A DNA stretch of 64,000 nt, taken from NCBI GenBank assembly GCA_036320915.1, contig JAXBDG010000005.1, positions 1,240,001 to 1,304,000 on the forward strand, written 5' to 3'. Below, one piece after another: positions 23,251 to 34,174 of the stretch. A program made the position numbers and the translations under genes. This stretch comes from Linnemannia elongata. Lineage: Eukaryota; Mortierellomycota; Mortierellomycetes; Mortierellales; Mortierellaceae. A model generated the notes under the pieces. It saw only the letters and a program-made list of their open reading frames with translations. It was not told where the DNA came from and ran no database searches. Every line of letters begins with the position of its first letter. Within the stretch, counting starts at the first letter, position 1.

Positions 23251-23879
23251 ACTACCAAAGAGTGCTTGTGTGTATTCGTGTGTATGTGTGTAGGTGTGTC
23301 TTCGCTATGTGTATTCCTTTCTTTGTTCCTTGTTCCTTGATCCAATTTCGGCGCTCTTGGATCTGCAAAACACGCATGCAATAATACAAGTGACAAAGGA
23401 AATAAAGAAGTCAAAGTGGGCTCACTAATGCCATCATTCAGGGACACATATACGCATCTTAGGAACAAATTTGAACCCGAATCGATACATGGTTGTGCCT
23501 GTGGACAAACTAATCCAAGAGGCGGGGGCGGACACGAAACTGGGCTGTATCGATGGATGGATTCGAAATGCTTATTTTTATCGACCAAGAAATAAATGAA
23601 AATAGGCAATCAAAGGTGTTCTTTTCATGTATTAGTGAGTGAGGACGTGGTGAATCCCTTGGATTGTGAATGTGAGTAGAGTCATCGGCAACAAGTTTGA
23701 TCCGATCGGTTGACTACGCATACTGTACAGCCCTTGTTTATCTCCCTTTGCCGCCATTTTTTTTATTGATGTATGTATCCCTGGAAGTACACACGATTAA
23801 AACGACAACGATATCCAGGACGAGTTAATTAACAAAGAATAAAAGCACGGCCACAGCCCGGGTATGTACAACGATTTCA

Positions 23880-23885
23880 TTTATT
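23880..23885 (-). terminator. Poly(A) signal AATAAA of the eIF3g gene
   Basis: AATAAA on the - strand about 153 nt after the eIF3g stop codon. Confidence 0.45.
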
Positions 23886-24037
23886 CACAGAAAAATTGGT
23901 AACCAGGGCGCCAGTACATGACCACTTCCCGGCCACAATCAAAATAGGCACAAAATCCCTCAAATATTGGACTACTCGCTCTCATGTATTATCCAACTCA
24001 TTCCTGTCAGTTCCAGAGTTTCAGCCCAAAGCGCGCC

Positions 24038-24929
24038 TTACGCCGACGATTTCGCCCACTCGACTCTGAGAATCAGGTTATCGTATCCGCGACCATCAAT
24101 AGCCTCCAAGGCCCTAAGTGCATCCTCACGCATCGTGAACGAGACAAACGCAAATCCCTTGCAGGCACCCGTCTCACGGTCACGCGCCAAGAAGACACGC
24201 GAGATATGACCGAACCGCTTGAACAGTTCCGATACATCGGCCTCAGTGACATCCTCGGAGAGGTTGGTGACACGGAGCGTGGGCTGTTCGTCGCGCTTCT
24301 CTCGAGAATCGGGACCAGCACTGCCTGGGCGACCGCCGACACCTCCCGAGGATGCGCCTGCACGCATGTGCGGCGCAATGTACTTTGATCCACTCTGTTG
24401 CTCCTCGGCAGCTATATATATTAATAATACCATTGTTCATTGCATTTCTTTGTTAGCATTTCACCATGGCACTCAAATAAAAAAAACGAAATATCCCCAC
24501 TTCTTTCATCCTCTCTCTTTCTTTTTCTAATTGCTTTTTCAGCTTCATCCAAGAACTTACCAGGCTCTTCGGCAGGGGCAGGCGTGGCGGCGGCATCCTC
24601 CATACCCAAAGAATCCTTGTAGGGGCACTTGGTCGTGAAATGGTCTCCCTTACAGATACGGCAAAGAATCTTCTTGTTCTGCAACTGAGCCTTCATCGCC
24701 TCATGCTTCTCATCCACATCCTGGACAATCTGTCCTGTCGACGATAGCTTCAGCTTGATGTTGTCGCCCACGTTGGTCGTTGCTGGATCTGGACCTGGTT
24801 TGTTTCCTCTCTCTTTTCCGAACTTTGGCCATTTCTAGTGTATTTGTTATTTTATCGTAGTAAGGAGAGTGAGTGAGCTTGGACTGATACCTTCTTGCTA
24901 GCGCGAGCTTATTAAAATCGACTGCGGCG

Positions 24930-24968
<39 letters not shown>

Positions 24969-25651
24969 AACGAAATAACAAAGGTTAGCTGTGCTAGAAT
25001 AATAACCCTTTGGTTACCTTGCGTGCGGCAACGGCCTTGTTGACCTTGTCGTGGATCAACTTCTTGCGAGTACGACGAGTAATCTATTGGAGTTTCGAGC
25101 AAGCGCAAAATAAGCCTTAATAACGTGGTGGTAGCGACGGTCGTATACCTTCTTTTTCTGTCTCCGAACGAAACGTGGTGCTGCCGCCACCAAAACTACC
25201 ACCATTGCCACCTTATTCAGTATCCAATGTTATTATTGCTCCAAGCCTTTTTCACTCTCAAAGAATAGTCTCCCGTTGCGGTTCATACCAGATAAAACTT
25301 GCTTATGCCAAGGGCATGGACCGTAGCCCGCCCATCCATACAGTGAAGGTCTTGTTCTCACAACCCATAACCCACCACCATGCCCTTTATCTCCACGTAC
25401 TAGACACTTTAGGCACTTTTCGCAAACCCAACCTCTATACCCGCCTCATATGCGCACTCGTATTTCACACTCTCCCTGATGTTTTAGCTACTTCTGCCTA
25501 TTGCCTTTCCTTCTCTCCATTCATTCATTACCTTGACTTTCTTGCCATCCTCATTGATTCGGAACTCAATATGAGTCGTGATTCCATTCGCGTCCGTGAA
25601 CGTCTGAGGCGCCTCAACTCCATCGACTTCGTCAGCCCAGTTGGTCGGCAT
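24038..25651 (-). CDS. TIF35: Translation initiation factor eIF3 subunit G
   Basis: Four exons: 25651-25532, 25083-25018, 24834-24561 and 24411-24038, giving 277 residues. It begins MPTNWADEV and keeps the family blocks NEDGKKVK, AVAARKKWPKFGK and PGPDPATT. The zinc knuckle C120-RI-C123-KGD-H127-FTTK-C132 followed by PYKD is typical of eIF3g. A C-terminal RRM (about 195-275) shows LRVTNLSEDV (RNP2) and KGFAFVSF (RNP1). eIF3g belongs to the eIF3 complex on the small ribosomal subunit and works in scanning and reinitiation. All junctions are supported by alignment to the known family pattern. The second intron holds a 37-nt A/T tract. Confidence 0.95.
24930..24966. repeat. 37-nt poly(A) tract inside an eIF3g intron
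   Basis: A run on the + strand, so a T tract in the sense of the eIF3g transcript, within the intron 25017-24835. Confidence 0.95.
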
Positions 25652-26215
25652 TGCTTCTTGTTATATTGTCCTTGTTGGAAAAAAAAGGGGGGGGGAGGGG
25701 CGGTGAAAGGTGTGAGAAAAACGAGTGGTTGCGTTAGTCGCTTTTTTTTTTTTTATGCCTAAGTGGAGCAATGGGTCAGGTGACATGCGGAGCAAAAGGC
25801 AATCAAACAGGACAGGGATGGAGAACAAACAAAAAAAAAAAAAAAGGACAGGGATGGATGGCAGCATGCTAAATAATATGCTGAGGTTTCAAGCACAAGT
25901 CGCGTGCATATGTGTATGCCGCGTCGTGTCGCGTCGGATCATGTCAATGCAAAAATGATTCTACTAGATCATGATGTATTTTGATAGAGATATCATGAGA
26001 AAGAGAGCACGATGTGAACAAAACTCCGATAAGAGACAAATGAGGTGTGGGCCAGAAACAAACAGAAGTATTTATTTACGAACTCATAAAAGAAAAAGAA
26101 AAAAAAAAAAGAGAACAAAACAGCACCCTTGTTCGTGGTTGTTTTTTATGAGAGGAAAGTGAGTGAGCTTAGTAGAGGCTCAATCATCCTTGGGTAAGCA
26201 AGCAAAAGAATGGAT
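25652..26215. other. eIF3g upstream region and INO1 3' region
   Basis: 564 bp between the eIF3g start and the INO1 stop, both on the - strand. Holds short A and T runs and an INO1 poly(A) signal. No gene seen. Confidence 0.55.
26071..26076 (-). terminator. Poly(A) signal AATAAA of INO1
   Basis: AATAAA on the - strand about 140 nt after the INO1 stop. Confidence 0.45.
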
Positions 26216-28235
26216 TTACTTGCGGTTGGCCTGGGTCTTGGCCTCGAGCAACATGTCGTTCTGGGGAGGGAGACCAACACAGGCACGGAAGATGTTCTCC
26301 ATGGCAGTGCGCTGCTTGGCGAGGGCGTTGACGACCTGGGTACCGTGGGGGACCATGGGGGCCTTGAGCATGTAGGAGAGGATGGAGAGGACAGAGTTGA
26401 AGGGGGCATACTCGGCCATGTCCTCGGTCTTGTACTCAATACGAGTCATGAGCTCGGTCAAGATGACCAAATCCAAGATCAAGGGCGAGGCCAAGAGAGA
26501 GTCCTCGCAGGTGTTGTACATCGAGATGGTGTTGCGACCACCCATGAAGATCTCAGAGACGTACTCGTCCAAGGCACGCTTGGAGTCACCGACGGCGGGG
26601 ATGTACTTGATGACGACCAAGTGATCGGGATGCTCATCCTTCTTGTAGAGGAGGTGGTTGGCAGCGACCATGTCGTCAACAACGTTGGACTTGGAGATCT
26701 CCTTGGAGCGGAACTGCTGGGGAGCGGACAAGTTCTTGCCGTCGTTGTTACCGAGATGGTTGTACGAAGCAATGGAGACGGGCTTGATACCAGCGTTGAC
26801 GAGGAAGTCGACAATAACGGACTTGACCTTGGTTTGGCCAGACTTGAAGTCATCACCTCCAATGTAGACGGCGTGACGCTCAGCGAGCTCGACGCATCCA
26901 GGAACAAAGGTGTTCTGGGGGGAACCGTTGATGAAGGGGGTGTTCTCGAGGATCGAGGCGATGGCAAAGACGGTCGAGGGCGAGACCTCCTCGTGGGAAT
27001 CCTTGACGGCCTTGAGCAAGTTGTCGGCGGTATCGTTGACGCCATCGATGAGCGAAGAGAAACGCTCGGTGTTGGCGGTCCAGATAACGATCACCTTGTC
27101 GAGGTGGTTGGCGGCCTTGAAGTTACGGATATCGGCACGGATGTGATCGACGTGGGCCTGCTTGTCAGAGCCGGGGATGACGTTGTCGGCGCGGTCGGAC
27201 TGGTTGGCGGCGATAAAGTCGGGGTAGTAGACGGAGGCGAGGGGCTTGAGGGTCTCCATCTCGGCCTTGACCTGGCGCTGGAGGTCGTAATCGAGGACCT
27301 TGGCGCGGGTCATGGAGTCAGCGAGGTTCAAGCCAGAGATATCCCAACCGCCGAGGACGAGGTCGTTGGGGTGAACCATGGGGAGGATGTCGTTGAAGGG
27401 AATGTAGACGTCGTTGCCCTTGACATCGACTCCGAGCTTCAAGGTCGAAGCCTGGACGACGGAGCCAAAGTAGTTGGGTTCCTGGACACCCTCCTTGGTG
27501 TTCCAGGTCAACTTGCGGCGGTTGGCGATGATGGAGGCGGTCAGGGTCGATCCGTTGTTTCCACCCCAGCCGACCATCATGAGACTAGAAAGAAGTAGGA
27601 GTTGCAAATCAAAAGCAGGGACGCGTTAGATTCTTGTGTCTTTGTCATTCGATTTCTGGGTCCTTTTTTTTTTTTTTTTTTTTTTTTTGTGGGGAATAAA
27701 TAAATAAATAAACAAATTCCTCTCCAATGATGTGATCAGATTATGAGGAAGGAGAACAAAGAAACCGGAGGATATGATTGATGCTTTTGTCTGCGTTGGA
27801 AGGGAGGGAATCAGGTCATCCCCATCCCCATCCCTGGAATCCCATAATCATTTTTCTTGTTCTCGTTTGTCCCTCTTGCTCCGTGGCCATTGTTCGTCCG
27901 TGAACAAAAAAAGGGGGAAGAGAGCGAGAGGTCCAGCCGCAACGAGTATGACAACAAAAACACACACACACACATTCCAGGGCAATTTGAACCGAGAGAT
28001 AAACAAAAGAAAAAACTTACCCGACACGGGGAACCTTGGCTTCGGTCTTGAACTGGTACTTGATCGAAGTGGGGTTGACGTTGTAGGAACCGTCAACGCC
28101 CTTGGTAACGGTGGCGTTCTCGTAGTGGTAGTCAGCGACGATGTGGGAGTCGGTGTACTGGACGTTCTTGCTGTTGACCTTGAAGGCCAAGGGGGCAGCA
28201 GCGGCGGGGGAAGATTCAGCGGCGAATGGAGGCAT
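26216..28235 (-). CDS. INO1: Inositol-3-phosphate synthase
   Basis: Two exons, 28235-28021 and 27584-26216, give 527 residues, the usual length. The enzyme turns glucose 6-phosphate into inositol 3-phosphate using bound NAD, the committed step for inositol and phosphatidylinositol. Visible blocks: the NAD-binding glycine loop [10 protein letters not shown] just after the intron, [58 protein letters not shown] and [19 protein letters not shown]. The N-terminal exon carries the family Rossmann entry (ENATVTKG to VPRVG). The 436-nt intron contains a 25-nt T run. Codon use is strongly C-ending, as in highly expressed genes. Yeast INO1 responds to inositol through E-box elements; none was positively identified here. 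Confidence 0.96.
27664..27688. repeat. 25-nt poly(T) tract in the INO1 intron
   Basis: Uninterrupted T run on the + strand, A in the INO1 transcript sense. Confidence 0.95.
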
Positions 28236-28595
28236 GTTTGGTAGTTGGTAGTTGGGTTGCTTTGTGGGTTTTGGGTGCGTGGGTTACTGGTAAATCGGAA
28301 GAATCGTCTGGGGGCTGGAAGAGTCGTTACTTGGATGCTTTAGGCGTAGGACTCGTTCTCTTTCTTCCGCGGTGGGGGTTGTGGAGACTGGCAAGCTGGT
28401 TGGAAAACGTGGTTGCTAGACTCGGGGGTTGGCTGCCAAAGATAGTGGTAGCCGACAAAGGTTTTTGTGAGTGGGTTTCTGGGGGTTGGGGGTTTGGGTA
28501 AGAGGTTTTGGGGTTGGGTCTGTTGAGAGTGTTGAGTTGGAGGAGGAAGAGAAAAGAAAAAGAAAATCGAAAAAGAGGGAAAGAAGGAGTTGGCT

Positions 28596-28601
28596 TTTAT
28601 A
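28596..28601 (-). promoter_or_regulatory. TATA-like box upstream of INO1
   Basis: TATAAA in the INO1 direction, about 360 nt before the ATG. This would imply a long 5' leader; unproven. Confidence 0.3.
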
Positions 28602-28660
28602 CCTTCTGGTGAATCATCTCATCATCTCGTGATGGGAGTCTCATCTTTTTTTTCTCATCA

Positions 28661-28662
<2 letters not shown>

Positions 28663-28692
<30 letters not shown>
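28663..28692. repeat. 30-nt poly(T) tract upstream of INO1
   Basis: T run in the INO1 upstream region. Long A/T tracts exclude nucleosomes in fungi. Confidence 0.9.
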
Positions 28693-28697
<5 letters not shown>

Positions 28698-31306
28698 AGT
28701 CCGGTCCATATGATAATAATAACCTTTGCAGCTCGATTCGATTTGAACACTCAAAGATAACGAATTATTCATCGATAATCGTCGTTGTTCATGATCCATG
28801 CCATTTCTTTGAAGAGTTCACTTGTTCATTTTATTATCGGTGGTAGCTATGTGTTCGATCTCTTCCTTCCTTCTCTCACTCCTCCTTCCTCCTTCCTTCT
28901 TCTCCCCTCCCCTCCCCTCCCCGCCTTCAACCCCATCACCATCACCTTCTCGCCTCATGCTTTTTTCGTTCTCCTCCTCCTTCTCTTTTACACAAGAAAA
29001 AAAAAAAAGAAGGTCAAAGAAAACGCTCGCCCTGCGTTGTCGTGCTCTTCCCTCTTTTGGTCTATCAGCAGCCAATAGGCCAATCCCATCCCTCGTGCGG
29101 CTTCGGGTGTCCTCCGTTCTCTGTCGACAGAACCCAAAAATCCATTTCCCGCTCATTTCTCTTTTTTCTTGTCTTTGGTTACAGTACTGTACACAGTAGC
29201 AAGCTGGAGGAGTGGAAAGGGAAAACAGGGCCTAGCTCCAGAGGGTAGGTGGCCGGCGGGAATACTTTTTAGCTGGGTTCCTCTCTTTTCTTTTGTGCCT
29301 GAAGAAGGTATTGCGAAGACAATGTTTTTTCATCCACTGGCATGTTGGTTGGACTCGAAGCTAGTCTCTTCCCCCCTCTTAGTCTCATTCTTTCTTTTTT
29401 TTTGCTTTTCATACCCCACTTTCATATCGGCAAGAACCTGTTACTTGCTGTACCTGAGTGTGCGTGTGTGTGAGAGTGAGGAAGGACAGTTCCCCCGATC
29501 ACAAACACGCACACTCAATTAGCACACGCACTTCGTACGACCATCCAACGACATTTCATCCATCTCCATCTTCAACCCCGGTTCGACTATTCCTCTGCGC
29601 TATCTCCTTCTTTCTTTCCGGTACCTTTTCTAATCGTGTTTAGCTACTTTTTACCCCAACCATTCAGTCATCTATCCATAATCCATACTCTTCCACTCTT
29701 TCTTGACTACGTGTCCTTGCCTCCTGCAACTATCCTTGTTTTTTTTTTGTTTTTTTTTTGGTTTGGTCACCCTTCACGACACAGCCATTGTAGAACTTTT
29801 CCTAGGATCGACAACACCTGAGCAAACTACAGAATGATCATCCCTTTCTCGCTTTGCCATCTCTGCCATCACCTTTCTTTGTTTCGATTCATCAATCCTA
29901 CCTCTTCTTCTCTCATTTCTCATCCTTCTCGCTCTTCCTTCTCTTATTTTCGCAAGGCATCAGCTACGTGTTCAACTGTCCATCATTCACGTCGTTGTGT
30001 AGAGGTACTCTTCATAAGGTCTTTGAAAGTTCAATTTACATTTTATCGTGTGGTGGATAAATAAAAACGTGTGATAAGTAAGTGTGCTTCGCATTATTCA
30101 TGTGAGCGACCGAGTGGGGGAAGGATAGAAGGTAGAAAAATGTAAACAAGAGCACAAACGCACACACACAATTGCACAAAGGTTTAGTTTGCTCCTGTCT
30201 GGACTACGACATCATGGTTTTTCTTTATTCCTCCCTTTTTTTTCTTAACGGAAAGACGTATTACCCGTTTGCTATCAAAGCAGCAAAACGGTAAACGGAA
30301 AAGTGGGAGATCTCAGCGAGCTAACAGAAGGTGGAGGAGTAGAGAGCCATTTTTTTTCCCTTTCTCTCTGTCCCTCCCCCCAACGAAATTCTCGTTTAAC
30401 GAGAAGGAAAAAAAAAAAAAAAAAAGTTTACTTTGTTCTGTTGTGTTCTTTTTGGATGAACCTGAACAAGGCTCTACAAGTACCCATATGAAGCAATTGC
30501 GAAGTGCACTCTTCAAGAAGCAAGAAAGGGTAATCGATGCAGATCTTTTTCTTTTTCATTTCTTTATGTCGTTTCACTAGTAATGCACCCTCTGGCCAGC
30601 GGTGAGAGTCGACCCTGTCACACCGTCGCTAAGACTTGAAAAGCGAAGCGATGGGATTGGATCTTTTGGCAGAAAGTGAATATCGTTCTTTGTTTGAGAC
30701 TGAACGACGTTGCATTCTTTTCACTCTATTCGATCATACATAAAATAACTGGCTTCCATTCGCTTGGACTCACCAGAAAATATAAGAATAACGGCAAGGA
30801 TAATAATGACGGGATCAGTGCCTCTGGTTGGTTCCCCTTTCCTTTGAGCGAGACAAAATCTAAGCAAGACAACATCTAAAGCGGGCAGCTGTCAGTCAAG
30901 GTCCCACTTGATTGATCTCATTATTTTTATCCACCGGGGCCAGATTTGCCGGCATCCATTCATTAAAAAAAAAAAAAAAAAAAAAAAAAAGAAGCTTGTT
31001 CCTGAACCAGAAGGTTTGTTTCTCAGATGCAGCTGCTGCGATTTTCATTGCTACCCCTTGTCATCAGTAGCGATCAAAAGTCAAATGAAAAGCAAGCTGG
31101 CTAATCTTCTTGGAAACTCAGTCTCCATCGGGCGCCACCAAACATATACAAGCAATCAACTCTGTCTCTCTCCTTGTTATTTGTGGTCAAACAAGACGAG
31201 TTCTTTATCCTCCTCCATCTCTCCATTACCTTTCAAGTTCGACTCATTCACCCAACAAAAACACGCACGAGCAAAGACAAGAACACAGACACAGACACCG
31301 CACAAT

Positions 31307-32403
31307 ATGTCACGCCGTTCAAGTCGCATCGGTAACAGATAGCAAGAACGTACATTTAAACGAGACAAGATAATGTCACTCACAGCTATGCTTGGACACA
31401 TCAAAATAAACTAACGCGGGTCATAACCTCTACGAACCTATCGCATACCAGCCACCGCCATCTTGGCACCCTCCGCTCCTATCGGCGCCAAAGCTATCAT
31501 TACTGCTGTCGCAACCAACCCCAACAAAGCGACCAAGACCACCAAGACGGGAAGAGCGTCCAAGATTGCTGACGACAAAGAAAACAACGACGACAACAAC
31601 GAAGGAACAACAGCAGAAGCAGCACCCAAAAAGAAACGCAAGGTCGTTGCCACTGCCAAGGGATCAGAGCTCTCTCTCATAGGCGACGGCAAGACCCGCT
31701 GCATCTGGGCCGACAACCCTCGGTACCCTCTCCTGCAAGCCTACCACGACGAGGAATGGAACCACCCAGGGGGGTTCAACCACACCAACCGATACCTCTT
31801 TGAGCTCCTCATCCTCGAAGGAGCGCAGGCGGGACTCTCCTGGTCCACCGTCCTCCACAAGCGTGAGGCATACCGCGAAGCCTACCACCAGTTTGACTAT
31901 CACCGTATCGCAACTACTTACAAATCTCCTGCGGATAATGATCGGCTGTTGCAGACCAACATTGTGAAGAACAAGCTCAAGGTCCAAGCATCGATGGTGA
32001 ACGCTAAGGCGTTCTGTGAGCTGTTGAAGGAGCTGTACCCGGACCAGACTGGATTGGATGACAAGAAGGGGTTCTGGATGTTCTTGCAAGATTACAAAAA
32101 GAAGACGAGCAAGAGTAAGAGGGAGCCGACAGAGTACTTGACCCGCAGCGTTGAATCTGATCGGCTGAGCGAGGATCTCAAAAAGCGTGGCTTCAAGTTT
32201 GTTGGTATGTACCTTGATCCTTTTGTCGTTGTTGTTTTTTTGTGTAAAAGTGCAAGGAGTCCTATATTGACAAATGCATTCGTTATTGTTTTTGGCATTG
32301 GGAAATAGGCTCGACAATCATGTACGCGTATTTGCAAGCAGCTGGAATTGAGCAGGACGGGATTCAACATACTACAGGGTGCTTTCGACACCATATAAAC
32401 TAG
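31307..32403 (+). CDS. tag: DNA-3-methyladenine glycosylase I (Tag family) with nuclear localisation signal
   Basis: Three exons, 31307-31331, 31452-32204 and 32309-32403, give 290 residues. Tag removes 3-methyladenine from alkylated DNA in base-excision repair. The family zinc ligands are visible: Cys92 (TRCIWAD), His107 (AYHDEEW), then His280-x3-Cys284 (HTTGCFRHH). Glu131 in LEGAQAGLSW matches the base-binding acidic residue. KKRGFKFVGSTIMYAYLQAAG is the conserved C-terminal block, and its Gly codon spans the last intron. The ~90-residue N-terminal extension is Lys/Ala/Thr-rich and contains PKKKRKV (67-73), a textbook monopartite nuclear signal. The first exon codes only eight residues plus one base. 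Tag is chiefly bacterial; many fungi use the unrelated Mag1 fold, so the origin deserves a tree. Confidence 0.92.
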
Positions 32404-32585
32404 CTCCCTCTTCCATACCCTTCAATCCCTAACTTGATCTCTACACTCAGTACAGATACCAATCACACCTTATTTAGCTCATTCATGACGAGGAATGCTC
32501 TTTATAGCTTGTTCACGTTTTTCCACTCCCTTGCTTTTGCACAGCACCAGCTCGATTTACATATCTAAAAATTATCAGACCATTG

Positions 32586-32620
<35 letters not shown>

Positions 32621-32942
32621 CGTCTTTGTCCCTTTGACACATGTGAAACCTTGGCAAAGCAAAACGCAACAAGGACAAGTAGGGGGAAAAGAAAGGGGGC
32701 TTGACAGAGATGATGAATCAATTTCTTGCAGCTGTCCTTTCTTTGCGCGCGAAATGGCATTACACCAACCTCGCGTGTACAAAAATTACTGCGTTTACGT
32801 GGCTTGAGCCTTATCGGTGGCCTAAACACCGTTCAAGGTTTTGCACGTTGTTCACAGCCGAGGATTGCAGAAAAAGATGGAGAACGAAGAGCCGAGTTCA
32901 AGTCGAAACAAAGTGGATAAAAAAAATAAAAAAATAAAAAAA

Positions 32943-32973
<31 letters not shown>

Positions 32974-34174
32974 AAAACACTCTAGTGTTTCTGTGATGTA
33001 TCCGTTCATGGTGCTCGCTGAAAAAAATCCGCAGACGGAAAATCCACATCTCCATATTCTACACACATTACGTGCGCAAATAAAAAAAACTCAATCCTCA
33101 CACCGCCAATGCGTCCCTTTCTATCCAAGCTTTAAGAAAAATCTTATCCTGTACGACTTACCAACAAAACAACAAACAAAAAACAAGAAAAAAAAAAAAA
33201 AAAAAAAAAAGTGAGCAGGAGCTTGTGAGAAGATCGCACACCACACGTCCACAGATTCCTCCTTGCATCTAGTTTGCATGACGATCTCCCGCGGGACCAA
33301 TCCTTTTTGTCCCTGACAAGTTTTCGACGTCGTTTTTCTTTTCCTTGATAAAGTACGTTTTGTTTATCCTCGAAACCTCAACTCGACTTTTTGTCTTGGA
33401 GCAGAAAAAATGCTGCTCATGCTTACGAAACTCCAAAACAACCAAAACAAAAGACAAGGACAAAAAATACGGGAAAATCTCTCCGCACGCACACGTAGAT
33501 TCAACACACCTCTCTGTGTCCACTTTTTCTTCTCCCGAGGACATGCCCGTTTCTGCTACTCCTCGATGTTCTACTTCAATAGTTGGTCCAGGACAGGCTA
33601 TGCCACAATGCATTGCAATTGCTTATTGCACTGAAGCGTCAAGGCATAAAGTATGACATTGAAGTAGGCATGTATATATCGCATGGACGCATGGCATGAT
33701 GAGATAAAGGAGTCCTTCAATGGCCATTCTTTAGACCAGTTTTATTGATTCATTTGGAGATGTGCAGTCGAACAAAGAAGGAAAAAGGAAAAAAAAAAAG
33801 TGAGAAAAAAAAAGAAAAACGAAAAAAGGCAGGAGGGATATGATACAAATGAGTGAGTGATTGACATTGAGGTTCGTTTTCTAGGAAAAGAAACGAATGA
33901 GTCTATGATGGTACATGATGGCAAAGGCAAAGGAGTGGCAAAGAAAGCGAAGGAAAAAAGCAAGTAAAAGAAAAAGGAAACGTGCAAGAAAAAAAAAGAA
34001 AAAAAAAGGAAAAAAAGGAACGAGGAGAATGGTAAAAGTACAAACAAAGGTACTCCCTACGGTAAAAAAAAGGCAATAATAGACAAGCGATCAACGCTTG
34101 AGGCATTGCCAAAGGTGGGGCTTGCAAATATGTCACTGAAGGAGAGGGGACAATGAACCTTGGTCCTTTGTTGT
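32404..34174. other. Convergent intergenic region rich in A runs
   Basis: 1.77 kb between the Tag gene (+) and the WOPR gene (-). Contains A runs of 29 nt (32588-32616), 27 nt (32944-32970, preceded by AATAAAA units) and 23 nt (33188-33210), plus an A/G-rich stretch near 33780-34010. A WOPR-sense AATAAA lies at 33746-33741. No gene seen. Confidence 0.5.
32588..32616. repeat. 29-nt poly(A) tract
   Basis: Uninterrupted A run about 185 nt past the Tag gene stop. Confidence 0.95.

Larger units (their letters stand above)
23109..24037. other. Convergent 3' intergenic region
   Basis: Lies between the 3' ends of the YPPQ-repeat gene (+) and eIF3g (-). Only 3' UTR-like sequence seen. Confidence 0.5.
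28236..31306. other. Divergent intergenic region between INO1 and the Tag glycosylase gene
   Basis: 3.07 kb without a supported gene. Near INO1 there is a TATA-like box and a 30-nt T run (28663-28692). Around 28850-28990 and 29500-29990 the + strand is C/T-rich. Further A runs lie at 30412-30424 and 30965-30990. Open frames here are low-complexity. Confidence 0.5.

Noticed and set aside
25147..25180. Possible 34-nt extra exon in eIF3g intron 1 (- strand) encoding a basic RRQKKK segment
   Set aside because: Length is not a multiple of three and would shift the frame. Direct joining of exons 1 and 2 matches the eIF3g family.
26210..27598. 462-codon open frame on the + strand antisense to INO1
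   Set aside because: INO1 is certain on the - strand. Its strong C/G-ending codon bias keeps the opposite frame open; the antisense product is Gly/Val/Asp-rich with no domain.
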